Part shown: piece after piece, positions 37,326 to 45,442 of the stretch
Position numbering within the stretch: position 1 is the first letter of the stretch
Layout: every line of letters begins with the position of its first letter
Source: Sporomusa silvacetica DSM 10669
GTDB taxonomy: Bacteria; Bacillota; Negativicutes; Sporomusales; Sporomusaceae
Assembly (NCBI RefSeq): GCF_002257705.1
Contig: NZ_LSLK01000152.1
Location: 130,183-194,182 of the forward strand
Reading direction: 5' to 3'
Length of the DNA stretch: 64,000 bases
Made by a program: the position numbers and the translations under genes
Notes under the pieces: generated by a model
The model's input: only the letters and a program-made list of their open reading frames with translations
What the model was told of the DNA's origin: nothing
The model's database searches: none

Positions 37326-38378
37326 ATGAGACAACGCCTATCGCCTGATCATTTTAATCTCCCTGTTGAACAGATAAAAAGTGGCTATTTCAGTGACAGT
37401 TATTTTTTACGCACCCAAGAAATTCTAATCAAAGACAACCATCGTCCCCGAGTAGTAATGCAAGTGTTTCAACGTCAACAGGCCGTTGTATGTGGTATTG
37501 ATGAAGCTATTGCCATTATTAAAAAATGCGCCCATGATCCTGACAATTTACTTATTCATGCCTTGTATGATGGCGATCCGATTGCCCCCTGGGAAACTGT
37601 TATGACTATCGAGGGGGATTTGGCAAACTTTTCGCATCTAGAAACTGTTTATCTGGGTTCACTCTCCCGCCAAAGTAAAATTGCCACTAATGTGCAGCGG
37701 GTAGTACAAGCGGCTAATGGTAAACCAGTTTTATTTTTCCCTTCACGGTTTGATCACTATGCTGTCCAGGAATCTGACGGTTATGCGGCTCATATTGGTG
37801 GTGTATTTGGTGTTTCTACGCCTGCTAATGGCTCACTCTGGGGCGCCGATGCACTTGGCACCATTCCCCATGCCTTAATTTCTGCTTATGGCGGCGATAC
37901 TGTACGGGCCACCAAAGCCTTTGATACCCATACGGATCGGAAAATAGGCCGAGTAGCGCTTATCGATTTTTCCAATGACTGCGTTGCAACAGCTTTGGCC
38001 GTAGCCAGAGAAATGGGTGATACTCTAGGGGGTGTTCGCCTTGATACTGCTGATACCCTTGTTGATGCTTCGGTACTTCCTTATATGGGTACATTTAAAC
38101 CTACTGGTGTCTGTGCGCAACTGGTTATAAATGTCCGTCAAGCTCTTGACCGTGAGGGATTTAGTCATGTAAAGATAATGGTATCTGGCGGTTTTAACAC
38201 TGAGCGTATCAAGCAGTTTGAAGCGGCTAATGTGCCTGTTGACGTTTATGCTGTTGGCAGTAGTTTATTTAATGATAATATCAACTTCACGGCAGATGTA
38301 GTTATGGTAGATGGTCAACCTTGTGGTAAAGTTGGCCGAAGTTACCATCCGAATCCCCGTCTGGCTTTAGTAAAATAG
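37326..38378 (+). CDS. pncB: Nicotinate phosphoribosyltransferase
   Basis: Salvages nicotinate to NaMN for NAD synthesis. The 350-residue protein matches the shorter PncB/NadC-like fold: SGYFSDSYFLRTQEIL at the N terminus, LGSLSRQSKIATNVQRVVQA, RFDHYAVQESDGYAAHIGG and GGVRLDTADTL and IMVSGGFNTERI in the barrel. ATG 37326 follows TAGGAGG. It is transcribed alone, divergent from folP, and ends in a strong terminator. Confidence 0.92.
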   Translation: MRQRLSPDHFNLPVEQIKSGYFSDSYFLRTQEILIKDNHRPRVVMQVFQRQQAVVCGIDEAIAIIKKCAHDPDNLLIHALYDGDPIAPWETVMTIEGDLANFSHLETVYLGSLSRQSKIATNVQRVVQAANGKPVLFFPSRFDHYAVQESDGYAAHIGGVFGVSTPANGSLWGADALGTIPHALISAYGGDTVRATKAFDTHTDRKIGRVALIDFSNDCVATALAVAREMGDTLGGVRLDTADTLVDASVLPYMGTFKPTGVCAQLVINVRQALDREGFSHVKIMVSGGFNTERIKQFEAANVPVDVYAVGSSLFNDNINFTADVVMVDGQPCGKVGRSYHPNPRLALVK

Positions 38379-38385
38379 TAAACAA

Positions 38386-38426
38386 TAAAAAGGTGAAACA
38401 ACCAGATCGGTTGCTTCACCTTTTTT
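38386..38426 (+). terminator. Rho-independent terminator after pncB
   Basis: AAAAAGGTGAAACAACC, 4-base loop, GGTTGCTTCACC and a six-T run; a 16-17 bp stem with one G-T wobble, starting about 8 bases past the stop. Confidence 0.92.
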
Positions 38427-38427
38427 G

Positions 38428-38567
38428 TCCAGATGGAAAGTATAACTTTCCCTGGATTGAACGACTAAGGCTTCTGCCGGCGACGCACCCGGATGGTGCT
38501 AGTGCCGATTGCGCCATGGATGGCATAGCAATTCGGCCGTCCTAAAGGACTTGGCACAAGCCAAGTC
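38428..38567. other. Compound multi-hairpin intergenic element
   Basis: Four or five consecutive hairpins in 140 bases between convergent genes: TCCAG/CTGGA with inner GGAAAGT/ACTTTCC (38428-38456); GCACC/GGTGC (38485-38499); a two-tier stem GCCGATTGC-GCCAT / ATGGC-GCAATTCGGC (38504-38537); GTCC/GGAC (38539-38550); and GACTTGGC/GCCAAGTC (38548-38567). The last could end transcription of the TPM gene on the minus strand, but no T-run is strong. It is more GC-rich than its surroundings. It may be a dispersed palindromic repeat or a structured RNA. Confidence 0.6.
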
Positions 38568-38590
38568 TTATCTTATTCACTATTATTTAA

Positions 38591-39352
38591 TTACCACTTT
38601 CGGCTCGAGCCGCCACCACCACCGGAACCTCCGCCATAGCCGCCACCGGAACCTCCACCACCGCCACCACGAAATCGCAGTAACGAAAGAATAAGATAGG
38701 TAATACTTCCACCTAGAAATAGCCAATCACAGATAAATAATGCCAATGCTCCTGCTACTAGTGCAAGCTGTGCCCACCATGGCAGAGTATCTAACCAAGA
38801 TTGATTGGCAACAGACTGTGCCTTAGCTGGCTTGGCATCAGTACTTATATCCAGATTATACTCTTTAGCTGTTATATTAACTAACGCCTGATAGCCATTC
38901 CAAATACCTTTATTGTAATCATTGGCGGCAAAATAGGGTATCATGTACGTATCTTGAATGGCACCTGTTTTCGCATCATTGAGGGCACCTTCCAAGCCAT
39001 AACCTACTTCTATCCTGGATTGTCGGTCATTTACGGCAACTAATAGTAGCACACCGTTATTTAGCTGTTTATCACCAATACCCCACTGTCTTAGTACCTC
39101 CAAGGCATACGTCTCCGCTGGGGTTTCCTCAAGAGACTTGACTGTCAATACCACAATTTGTGCTTTAGTTATAGCCGCCAGCTTACTGCCTAAACTATTA
39201 ATTTTGCTTTTGGTTTCAGAATCCAGTACGCCAGCATGGTCTTGAACATATATACTCTGCGTCGGTGCCGGAGGAATTTGAGGCTGAGCCCAAGCACTTG
39301 CTGCTAGTAATACATACCCTACCAAAACTAGCCAAGCTAACCTTTTATTCAT
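38591..39352 (-). CDS. TPM-domain membrane protein (YgcG family)
   Basis: A 253-residue exported protein: signal peptide (about 1-22, ending AWA), TPM domain (about 32-160, with YVQDHAGVLDSETKSKIN, IEVGYGLEGALND), a membrane helix (about 195-225) and a Gly/Ser-rich tail (GGGSGGG repeats). TPM proteins are linked to LemA in many bacteria, and the lemA gene lies directly upstream here. Function is unclear; roles in membrane or envelope stress have been proposed. Confidence 0.88.
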   Translation of the reverse strand: MNKRLAWLVLVGYVLLAASAWAQPQIPPAPTQSIYVQDHAGVLDSETKSKINSLGSKLAAITKAQIVVLTVKSLEETPAETYALEVLRQWGIGDKQLNNGVLLLVAVNDRQSRIEVGYGLEGALNDAKTGAIQDTYMIPYFAANDYNKGIWNGYQALVNITAKEYNLDISTDAKPAKAQSVANQSWLDTLPWWAQLALVAGALALFICDWLFLGGSITYLILSLLRFRGGGGGGSGGGYGGGSGGGGGSSRKW

Positions 39353-39375
39353 AAGTTATCCCCTCGCTTGGCCAA

Positions 39376-39930
39376 TTAGAATTTAACCTGTGGAACTTGT
39401 TTTGCGCCTTCTTCAGCTTTAAAATACTCTTTGGGTCCAAAACCCATCATGCCAGCAAACAGGCTTGTTGGCATGGAACGTATTTTTACATTATAGCCTT
39501 GCACAGCATCATTATAATCTTTTCGAGCCACGGCAATTCGGTTTTCGGTACCACTAAGTTCGTCCATAAGTGCCCGGAAATTTTGGTCAGCCTTAAGATT
39601 TGGATAATTCTCGACGACAACCAATAGTCTACTGAGAGCTGAATTCAGTTCAGCATTTGCCTCTGCCTTACCAACCGGTCCTTGTGCTCCTGTCAGCTTT
39701 GCACGTGCATCAGCTACAGCCTGAATCGCCTGTTGTTCATGGGCAGCATAGCCTTTCACAGTATTAACCAAATTGGGAATCAAATCGGCTCGACGCTGCA
39801 GTTGGTTTTCAATCTGACTCCACTTACCATTAACACTTTCATTCATGCTAACCAGCGTGTTATAACTGAACACAGCACTTACCAGTAACACCCCAACTAT
39901 AGCAATAGCAATCCATACTGTCTTATTCAT
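39376..39930 (-). CDS. lemA: LemA family protein
   Basis: A 184-residue membrane-anchored helical protein: N-terminal membrane segment (about 5-24), then the LemA signature (SVNGKWSQIENQLQRRADLI, PNLVNTVKGYAAHE). It forms an operon with the TPM gene (23-base gap). A possible -10 (TATAAT, 39965-39970 minus) lies upstream. The physiological role of LemA is not established. Confidence 0.92.
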   Translation of the reverse strand: MNKTVWIAIAIVGVLLVSAVFSYNTLVSMNESVNGKWSQIENQLQRRADLIPNLVNTVKGYAAHEQQAIQAVADARAKLTGAQGPVGKAEANAELNSALSRLLVVVENYPNLKADQNFRALMDELSGTENRIAVARKDYNDAVQGYNVKIRSMPTSLFAGMMGFGPKEYFKAEEGAKQVPQVKF

Positions 39931-40005
39931 TTAAAAATCCCCTTTTTTTAGACTTCCTATTTTTATTATATCTAACGTGGATAAATATATCATTGACAAA
40001 GGTAT

Positions 40006-41535
40006 TTATTTCCTGGAAATTGTTTGGAAATCATTGCGGAATTGAATGGCTTCCGCAATATGAGTTGCTTCAATTTGCACTATGCCACTCAAATCTGCAA
40101 TCGTCTGAGCTACTTTTATTATTCTGTCATAGCCTCGCGCACTGAGATTCATCTTGATAAACGCTTGCTTGAGAATATCTATCGAATCAGGCGTCAGCCT
40201 GCATAGTTTTTTTATATGTTTGTGCTCCATCTGGGCATTTGCATACAAGCCAAAGCTTTGGAGCCGTTTGTGCTGAATCAACCTTGCGGCCTCCACACGC
40301 TGCCGAATAATGATCGATGACTCTTGCTCTGTATTTCTTACCAAATCGTTATACTCAAGCCGTGGCACGTGAATTGTTATATCTAAACGGTCCAATAATG
40401 GTCCCGATATTTTCTTTTGATATCGGCGGATGTCACTATGCGTGCAACTGCACTCCCTTGACGGATCAGAACTAAAGCCACACGGACATGGATTTAAAGC
40501 AGCTATGAGCATGAGCTTGGCAGGGTAGGACAAGGTAGCATTAACTCGCGAAATAGTTACTTCACCATCCTCAAGCGGCTGACGCAGGACTTCTAGTACG
40601 GTTCGGGGAAACTCAGGCAGTTCGTCCAAAAATAGCACGCCATTATGGCTTAAGGTAACCTCCCCTGGTCTTGGCACACTTCCACCGCCAATCATGCCTG
40701 CAGTTGACACTGTATGGTGTGGACTGCGAAATGGTCGATTGCGAACTAACCCAATATTATTCTTAAGCATTCCGGCAACGCTATAAATTTTTGTTACTTC
40801 AAGTGCCTCTTGCGCTGTCATATCAGGCAGTATCGATGGAATCCGTCTTGCAAGCATTGTTTTCCCTGAACCTGGTGGTCCAACCATCATGACATTATGA
40901 AAACCCGCTGCAGCTATCTCCAGTGCTCGCTTGGCAACGATCTGACCCTGTACATCGGCAAAATCAAGTTCAGCATCAAAGTTTTGGCCTTCGGGTAAGT
41001 TCGGAAGCGCTGCGGGCAGAATCCTCTCACCCTTAAGATGCGCAACAACCTCTGTCAGTGTTTCCGGTGCATAAACTGTCAGATTTCCAGCCAATAGCGC
41101 TTCTTGCACGTTTTCTGGAGCTACAATCATTTCGGCGATATTATTATTTTGGCAATTAGCCGCCATTGATAATATGCCTGCTACCGCTCGCAAACGGCCT
41201 TCTAAAGACAATTCCCCGGCAAACACCTGACTGCGGCAATTCGTTGGTTTAAGCTGACCGCTTGCTGCTAAAATGCCTACAGCAATAGGTAAATCAAGTC
41301 CTGAACTATCTTTCTTAATATCAGCTGGTGCTAAATTTACGGTAATGCGCCGGGCAGGAAATTCGAAGCCACTATTTTTAATAGCAGCCCGTACTCGTTC
41401 CCGCGATTCACGCACAGCAGTGTCCGGCAATCCCACAATGTCAAAGGCTGGAATACCGTTGGCAATATCGACTTCAACATTTATTAATATACCGTTTAAT
41501 CCTAATGTTGTTGATCCAAACGTTTGTGCAAACAC
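40006..41535 (-). CDS. comM: ComM/YifB, Mg-chelatase-like AAA+ helicase
   Basis: ComM is a hexameric helicase for branch migration during natural transformation. The 509-residue protein has an N-terminal Lon-like domain (LPDTAVRESRERVRAAIKNS), a P-loop GPPGSGKTMLARR (about 219-231), the Mg-chelatase core (FRSPHHTVSTAGMIGGG, LSHNGVLFLDELPEF) and a four-Cys segment CPCGFSSDPSRECSC. The start is GTG 41535. With dprA in the same window, transformation genes are well represented. Confidence 0.95.
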   Translation of the reverse strand: MFAQTFGSTTLGLNGILINVEVDIANGIPAFDIVGLPDTAVRESRERVRAAIKNSGFEFPARRITVNLAPADIKKDSSGLDLPIAVGILAASGQLKPTNCRSQVFAGELSLEGRLRAVAGILSMAANCQNNNIAEMIVAPENVQEALLAGNLTVYAPETLTEVVAHLKGERILPAALPNLPEGQNFDAELDFADVQGQIVAKRALEIAAAGFHNVMMVGPPGSGKTMLARRIPSILPDMTAQEALEVTKIYSVAGMLKNNIGLVRNRPFRSPHHTVSTAGMIGGGSVPRPGEVTLSHNGVLFLDELPEFPRTVLEVLRQPLEDGEVTISRVNATLSYPAKLMLIAALNPCPCGFSSDPSRECSCTHSDIRRYQKKISGPLLDRLDITIHVPRLEYNDLVRNTEQESSIIIRQRVEAARLIQHKRLQSFGLYANAQMEHKHIKKLCRLTPDSIDILKQAFIKMNLSARGYDRIIKVAQTIADLSGIVQIEATHIAEAIQFRNDFQTISRK

Positions 41536-42127
41536 AAGTTACCCCACCGCCATTCAGCTACCAAACGCGTTTATTATGTGATTACATTGAATTGATTCTT
41601 TTATCAGATATATCCAAGGGTGAAATACCCCCAATTTCAGATGTTTTAGTTATTCTGGATAATTACTGCAAATCCTGCCTATTTAAAGGAAAAAGTACTA
41701 CAAATCCAAGACACAAAAAATAACTAGGTCCCCAAAACTGTATAAGCAAAGATTTGAGGTTTTCTTCACCCTTACCAGCACGTTTTTCAACCAATTAACC
41801 TAAAATATAAAAGCCACTATTTGTTCATTACTAGACAAGTGTTACGACACAATTTCGTCCTATACAATAGACCTCAATAGCGGCCAGAACTTCTTTCGTT
41901 TGACCATCTGCAAAATTCTCAAAAAGTAGTTAAAATATATTTTATAATTATATGACCTTGTCGAACGCAAACATTTAAGTTAATATTTTATCTATAATAT
42001 CACTGCCTGGACAGGCCTTCCTCACTGTAGATGAATAGCGCACCTTTGTCAGCGAAATTCAGGAAAATCAGGGTAGCATGGTTGATATAGATATAAAATT
42101 TAGCAGAAATGCGAAGGAGTTAGCTTT
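41536..42127. other. Gene-free stretch with decayed sequence
   Basis: No intact gene. It contains a decayed copy of the 81-residue family (listed separately). A 31-codon open stretch on the minus strand (41831-41929, containing TKEVLAAIEVYCIGRNC) between two stops may be another gene remnant of unknown origin. The rest is AT-rich with nothing recognised. Confidence 0.5.
41995..42108 (+). pseudogene. Decayed third copy of the 81-residue paralogue family
   Basis: In one frame this reads PGQAFLTVDE, stop, RTFVSEIQENQGSMVDIDI, which lines up with the C-terminal halves of the intact copies at 42128 and 44020 (PDQAFLTADEW and SPGSMVDIEL). The Trp codon TGG has become TAG and the N-terminal half is missing. 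Confidence in homology is high because the match is ungapped over about 30 codons. Confidence 0.8.
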
Positions 42128-42373
42128 ATGAGAGCTATCGTGAGCAAAGACTTTTTTCTGAGCCAAACTCTCCCAATAAGGAAAATTGATCGTGTAGCTA
42201 TTTCCGCCTATGGTGGGGATTTGTCCGGAACAGGCCTTGGTAGTTCCGAAAACTTCCGTATACCAGCTACTGTGTTAGAACCTGGTCAAGTTATTCTATC
42301 AACAGCTGAATGGATTAGCCTACTTAACAGAGTTCAAAATTGGCCAGCTGGTATAGGTATAATTCAGCTGTAG
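42128..42373 (+). CDS. Small protein of unknown function, 81-residue paralogue A
   Basis: A soluble 81-residue protein. It matches paralogue B (44020-44265) over its full length without gaps, about 37 of 81 residues identical. Shared features are IDR, SAYGG/AAYGG, the block SENFR.P and a conserved EW near residue 62. There is no signal peptide, membrane segment or cysteine. ATG follows GAAGGAG at a good distance. I do not recognise the family and assign no function. It lies beside the DUF523 gene. Confidence 0.75.
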   Translation: MRAIVSKDFFLSQTLPIRKIDRVAISAYGGDLSGTGLGSSENFRIPATVLEPGQVILSTAEWISLLNRVQNWPAGIGIIQL

Positions 42374-42469
42374 GTACACAGGGTAGATGTTGCACTGTAG
42401 TTTTCTCTTACAATTACATCTATGAATAATAAAAATAATCCAGCCACTTTTATTAGAGGATGTGATGTC

Positions 42470-42946
42470 ATGATACTTATAAGCGCTTGCCTGCTTGGCC
42501 ATCGCACAAGATACGATGGTGGCTCCAACAATATGGCGTTGCTTATGGAGCAAGGTAATCAAACTCAATTTATCGCTTTTTGCCCAGAGGTAATGGGTGG
42601 ATTACTTACCCCTCGCCCCGCTGCAGAAATTACTTCAGGTTCTGGCAATGATGTGCTTAATGGTCAGAGTACGGTTCTAGACAAAAATGGCAGGGATGTT
42701 ACCGCCTTTTTTATTTGCGGTGCCGAAAAAAGTGCTCAGCTTGCAGACAAATATAAGATTACAGCGGCTATACTAAAGCAACGCAGTCCATCATGTGGGA
42801 GCCTCAAAATTTACGATGGTACTTTTAGCCATCAAACTAAACCAGGTATGGGGGTAACGGCGGCTATGCTGCATAAGTTGAGTATCCCTTTATATTCTGA
42901 AGAAGATCTTACTCCAGAACTATTGAGGTTGATTTCTCATGATTAA
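42470..42946 (+). CDS. DUF523 protein, TudS-type thiouracil desulfurase-like
   Basis: A 158-residue protein of the DUF523 (YbbK) family, some members of which are [4Fe-4S] thiouracil desulfurases (TudS). All three conserved cysteines are present: ISACLLG (near the N terminus), AFCPEVMGGL and SPSCGSLKIYDG. PRPAAEI is also conserved. The start is set at 42470, where homology begins (MILISACLLG); the frame opens 16 codons earlier without a ribosome site. The substrate here is unknown. It overlaps the next gene by 8 bases. Confidence 0.88.
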   Translation: MILISACLLGHRTRYDGGSNNMALLMEQGNQTQFIAFCPEVMGGLLTPRPAAEITSGSGNDVLNGQSTVLDKNGRDVTAFFICGAEKSAQLADKYKITAAILKQRSPSCGSLKIYDGTFSHQTKPGMGVTAAMLHKLSIPLYSEEDLTPELLRLISHD

Positions 42947-43178
42947 ATGTCTATATTGCGGATATGAATGCCCCGATACTGCTACTATATGCCCCAACTG
43001 CGGTAAGCCAATTATTAAAATAGCCAGCGGTAATCAACCTACTTTCGATGATATTAAAAAAGCTCATCTCCGAGAAAAAGCAGGCATAAAACAAGCAGAG
43101 ACAAATTCACAGAAACAAGTTATTATTGCTGCTTGTGTACTTTTAATATTAGCTTTAATGATCTACAAATTTGTGTAG
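42939..43178 (+). CDS. Small zinc-ribbon membrane protein
   Basis: A 79-residue protein with an N-terminal zinc ribbon (CLYCGYECPDTATICPNCG, four Cys in two CxxC pairs), a charged linker and a C-terminal membrane helix (about 60-77). Zinc-ribbon-plus-helix proteins of this type are common and mostly uncharacterised. It overlaps the DUF523 gene by 8 bases, so the two are probably translated together. Confidence 0.8.
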   Translation: MIKCLYCGYECPDTATICPNCGKPIIKIASGNQPTFDDIKKAHLREKAGIKQAETNSQKQVIIAACVLLILALMIYKFV

Positions 43179-43190
43179 GAAACTGCCGTT

Positions 43191-43464
43191 ATGCTTATCT
43201 TACGCAAAACGTTATTCTTTTTACTAATCCTGCTAGTTTGTACCGTTGCTCAAGTTACTATATTACCAACTCTGTTTACCCTACCGAGTTCAACGTTTTG
43301 GTAGTTGGCCATGTGATGGCGCCAGGACTTTACTTAGCTACGCCTGAGACACGATTTATCAGCTACTTATTAGAGCTGGTGGCACCGATGCTACGGCTGA
43401 TTTAACGGCGATAAACTTGGTGGCCAGGGTGCGCAGCAGATGGGTTTGGGTGCCGGAAAAGTGA
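43191..43464 (+). pseudogene. Frameshifted SLBB-domain protein remnant (ComEA-like)
   Basis: Three frames in succession give one SLBB-type protein. Frame 1 from ATG 43191 gives a short membrane anchor (TLFFLLILLVCTVAQV) and stops at 43304. A second frame reads NVLVVGHVMAPGLYLATPET. A third, from about 43369, reads AGGTDATADLTAINLVARVR and stops at 43464. The order matches SLBB domains (V.V.G.V..PG.., then AGG..AD...INLA). No helix-hairpin-helix domain follows. Two frameshifts (near 43275 and 43370) are needed, so it is judged a dead gene, unless assembly errors are present. Confidence 0.75.
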
Positions 43465-43493
43465 AAAGCATTTTTGCATAGAGGTGATATCCC

Positions 43494-43670
43494 GTGCCGC
43501 TTACACGAAAGGAGAAACAAAGAATCTATGAGGAAGAACTCGAACGTATAAAAGCCCGAGAGCGCATCCAGGCTGCACGTACTCAGCAGCCGAAATCTTC
43601 GGGTTTTATGAATTGGGTTATTGTCTTAGGTTTTTCTCTTATGCTTTATATTGTATTGGGTGGTAAGTAG
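43494..43670 (+). CDS. Small membrane protein, 58 residues
   Basis: A short frame starting at GTG 43494, 6 bases after AGAGGTGAT. It has a highly charged helical N terminus (LTRKEKQRIYEEELERIKAR) and one C-terminal membrane helix (about 39-55). Coding character is supported by the ribosome site and the amphipathic-plus-membrane design. Function is unknown. Confidence 0.65.
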   Translation: MPLTRKEKQRIYEEELERIKARERIQAARTQQPKSSGFMNWVIVLGFSLMLYIVLGGK

Positions 43671-43777
43671 TCCTTAGGGATTTTCTTTCTCTCCTTACTT
43701 AGCCTTATTATTGATGGTGGTACGCATAAAAAATGATTTATGATTTAGTAAAGAAAAATACGAAAGGAGAAATCACA

Positions 43778-43969
43778 ATGCGCCAATATAAAGTGTTAGA
43801 GGTAAAGAAAAAAGGGTTCTTAGGTACTTCAAGACTAGATGGAGAACGGCTTGAAGAAATCTTAAATGAACAAGCCCGAGAAGGATGGATTTTTGATAAA
43901 CACATTTCCGGGGAAACTCTGGTTTTTGATAAAGATACTATTATGCTAATCTTTTATAAAGAAAAATAA
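43778..43969 (+). CDS. DUF4177-family small protein
   Basis: A 63-residue protein beginning MRQYKVLEVKKKGFLGTSRL, with LEEILNEQAREGWIFDK and a C-terminal beta-rich FYKEK, matching the DUF4177 pattern. ATG 43778 is preceded by AAAGGAG at 8 bases; the frame opens 15 codons earlier with no ribosome site. Function is unknown. Confidence 0.8.
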   Translation: MRQYKVLEVKKKGFLGTSRLDGERLEEILNEQAREGWIFDKHISGETLVFDKDTIMLIFYKEK

Positions 43970-44019
43970 GAAGCAAAAAACGCCTATTAACAGCACTAAC
44001 TACTTAAACGAGGTCATTT

Positions 44020-44265
44020 ATGAAAGTAACCGTCAATAAGAAACTTTTCCTCGACCAAGCCATCCCTATCATTGATTTTGATCGCATTACCATTGCAGCC
44101 TATGGTGGCGTCCTTTCTGTGGCCAGCTTCGGCAATACAGAAAATTTTCGAGTGCCAGCTTATGTTGTGGAGCCTGATCAGGCTTTTCTCACTGCGGATG
44201 AATGGCGTGGGCTGGTCATCAAGGTTCAGGAGTCGCCTGGTAGCATGGTGGATATTGAATTGTAG
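44020..44265 (+). CDS. Small protein of unknown function, 81-residue paralogue B
   Basis: Same length and ungapped match to paralogue A at 42128. Differences include ITIAAYGG for VAISAYGG and a C terminus MVDIEL in place of IGIIQL. Its C-terminal sequence is the closest relative of the decayed copy at 41995. ATG follows a weak GAGG site. No function can be assigned. The intact state of two copies with a dead third suggests local duplication. Confidence 0.75.
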   Translation: MKVTVNKKLFLDQAIPIIDFDRITIAAYGGVLSVASFGNTENFRVPAYVVEPDQAFLTADEWRGLVIKVQESPGSMVDIEL

Positions 44266-44291
44266 CAATAAATAGATAAGGGAGCGTTTTC

Positions 44292-45100
44292 ATGATTACG
44301 ATCAGTTCAGCTTGTACAAAATGTGGAATATGTATCGAAGTGTGTCCGATGTATATTCTAAGAATGAATGAGAACGGTCCGAAACTATTGTCTAACGCTT
44401 GTATTAGTTGTGGTCATTGTGTCGCGGTATGTCCAAAAAGCGGCATTGGATAATGAAAGGACCCCGTTGGATGGGCAGCTTTCACTGGAAGGAGCTTCAT
44501 AACTAGATGCAGCAACCGCTACCCGCTTTTTGCGCTCGCGCCGTTCTATACGCTGCTACAAAGAAAACGAAGTACCAAGAGAAAAACTGCTGCAACTTTT
44601 AGACATTGCTCGTTTCGCTCCTACAGGCGGAAATACCCAAGGCTTATCATATATAGTGGTAAGCGGTAAGAACACTTTACATAGGCTTACTGAATGCGTA
44701 ATAGACTGGATGGAGTCGACTATTCAGAGCGGCGTTGACTGGATAGAACCGTATGCAAGAACTGTACAGGTCTACCGAAAAACTAAACAAGACATTATTC
44801 TGAGAGATGCCCCACACCTAATTATATCAACTGTTCCTAAAGACTTTGGACTAGGCCGCGACAACACTCGCCACTCGCTGGACTACGTTGAGTTATTAGC
44901 ACCTTCACTAGGTCTTGGTACCTGCTGGGCAGGATTCTTTGTTTTGTCTTTTTTTAAAATTAAAAGGAATGAACTAGCCACACATCCCACGGCACGACAA
45001 AAAAATAGCCCAGCTAAGTCACCGGGTTGGAGAAGTTTTGGAATTGTGTTTGAAGGATTGAAAAATAAAAAAGTCGCACCCCAAAGGATACGGCTTTAAA
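44292..45100 (+). pseudogene. Broken ferredoxin-nitroreductase fusion gene
   Basis: Frame 1 from ATG 44292 encodes a 2x[4Fe-4S] ferredoxin domain (CTKCGICIEVCP and CISCGHCVAVCP) and stops at 44453. An extra A in the AAAAA run at 44435-44439 shifts the frame. Reading on in the other frame gives AALDNERTPLDGQLSLEGAS, a TAA stop (44503-44505), then a nitroreductase domain (RSRRSIRCYKENEVP, LDIARFAPTGGNTQ, SLGLGTCWAGFF). The C-terminal end (after about 44940) no longer resembles the family. One frameshift, one nonsense codon and a degraded 3' end indicate a dead gene. Confidence 0.85.
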
Positions 45101-45145
45101 AATGCCGCCCACCTAAAGGTAGACGGTAGTTTCTCATAAGGCCCT

Positions 45146-45352
45146 TTACTTGATTCCATTCTTAGTTCGTTCATAGGTTATTTTCCCCTGAGCAATTTCC
45201 TCTAAAGCAATGCTAACTGGCTTCAATGACTTATGGTCTACTAATATTTCACTACCCTTAATGATTTCCCGCGCTCGTTTAGCTGCTAAAACAACAAGGG
45301 TGTATTTACAATCGGCCTTTGGTAACAAGTCTTCCAGTATTGGATAATTCAT
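45146..45352 (-). CDS. rpoZ: RNA polymerase omega subunit
   Basis: A 68-residue protein with the omega core YTLVVLAAKRAREI and SLKPVSIALEEIAQGKI. It assists assembly of RNA polymerase. The usual neighbour gmk is absent and the gene stands alone among decayed and accessory genes. It may be the relocated single copy or a second copy; the window cannot decide. ATG 45352 is preceded by AAAGAGG. Confidence 0.9.
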   Translation of the reverse strand: MNYPILEDLLPKADCKYTLVVLAAKRAREIIKGSEILVDHKSLKPVSIALEEIAQGKITYERTKNGIK

Positions 45353-45433
45353 TTCAATTTCCTCTTTTCATTACACTTATATAGCCAGTTTCACCACCCT
45401 CAATATGTCATATAGCATTATGTTCACATATTG

Positions 45434-45442
45434 ATTATACCA
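45434..45442 (-). promoter_or_regulatory. Extended -10 promoter element for rpoZ
   Basis: Minus strand TGGTATAAT (extended -10 form) about 82 bases before the rpoZ start. No good -35 was seen. Confidence 0.5.

Noticed and set aside
41831..41929. 31-codon minus-strand open stretch with plausible protein-like sequence
   Set aside because: Bounded by stops on both sides with no start codon or ribosome site; at most a fragment, so mentioned only in the gap entry.
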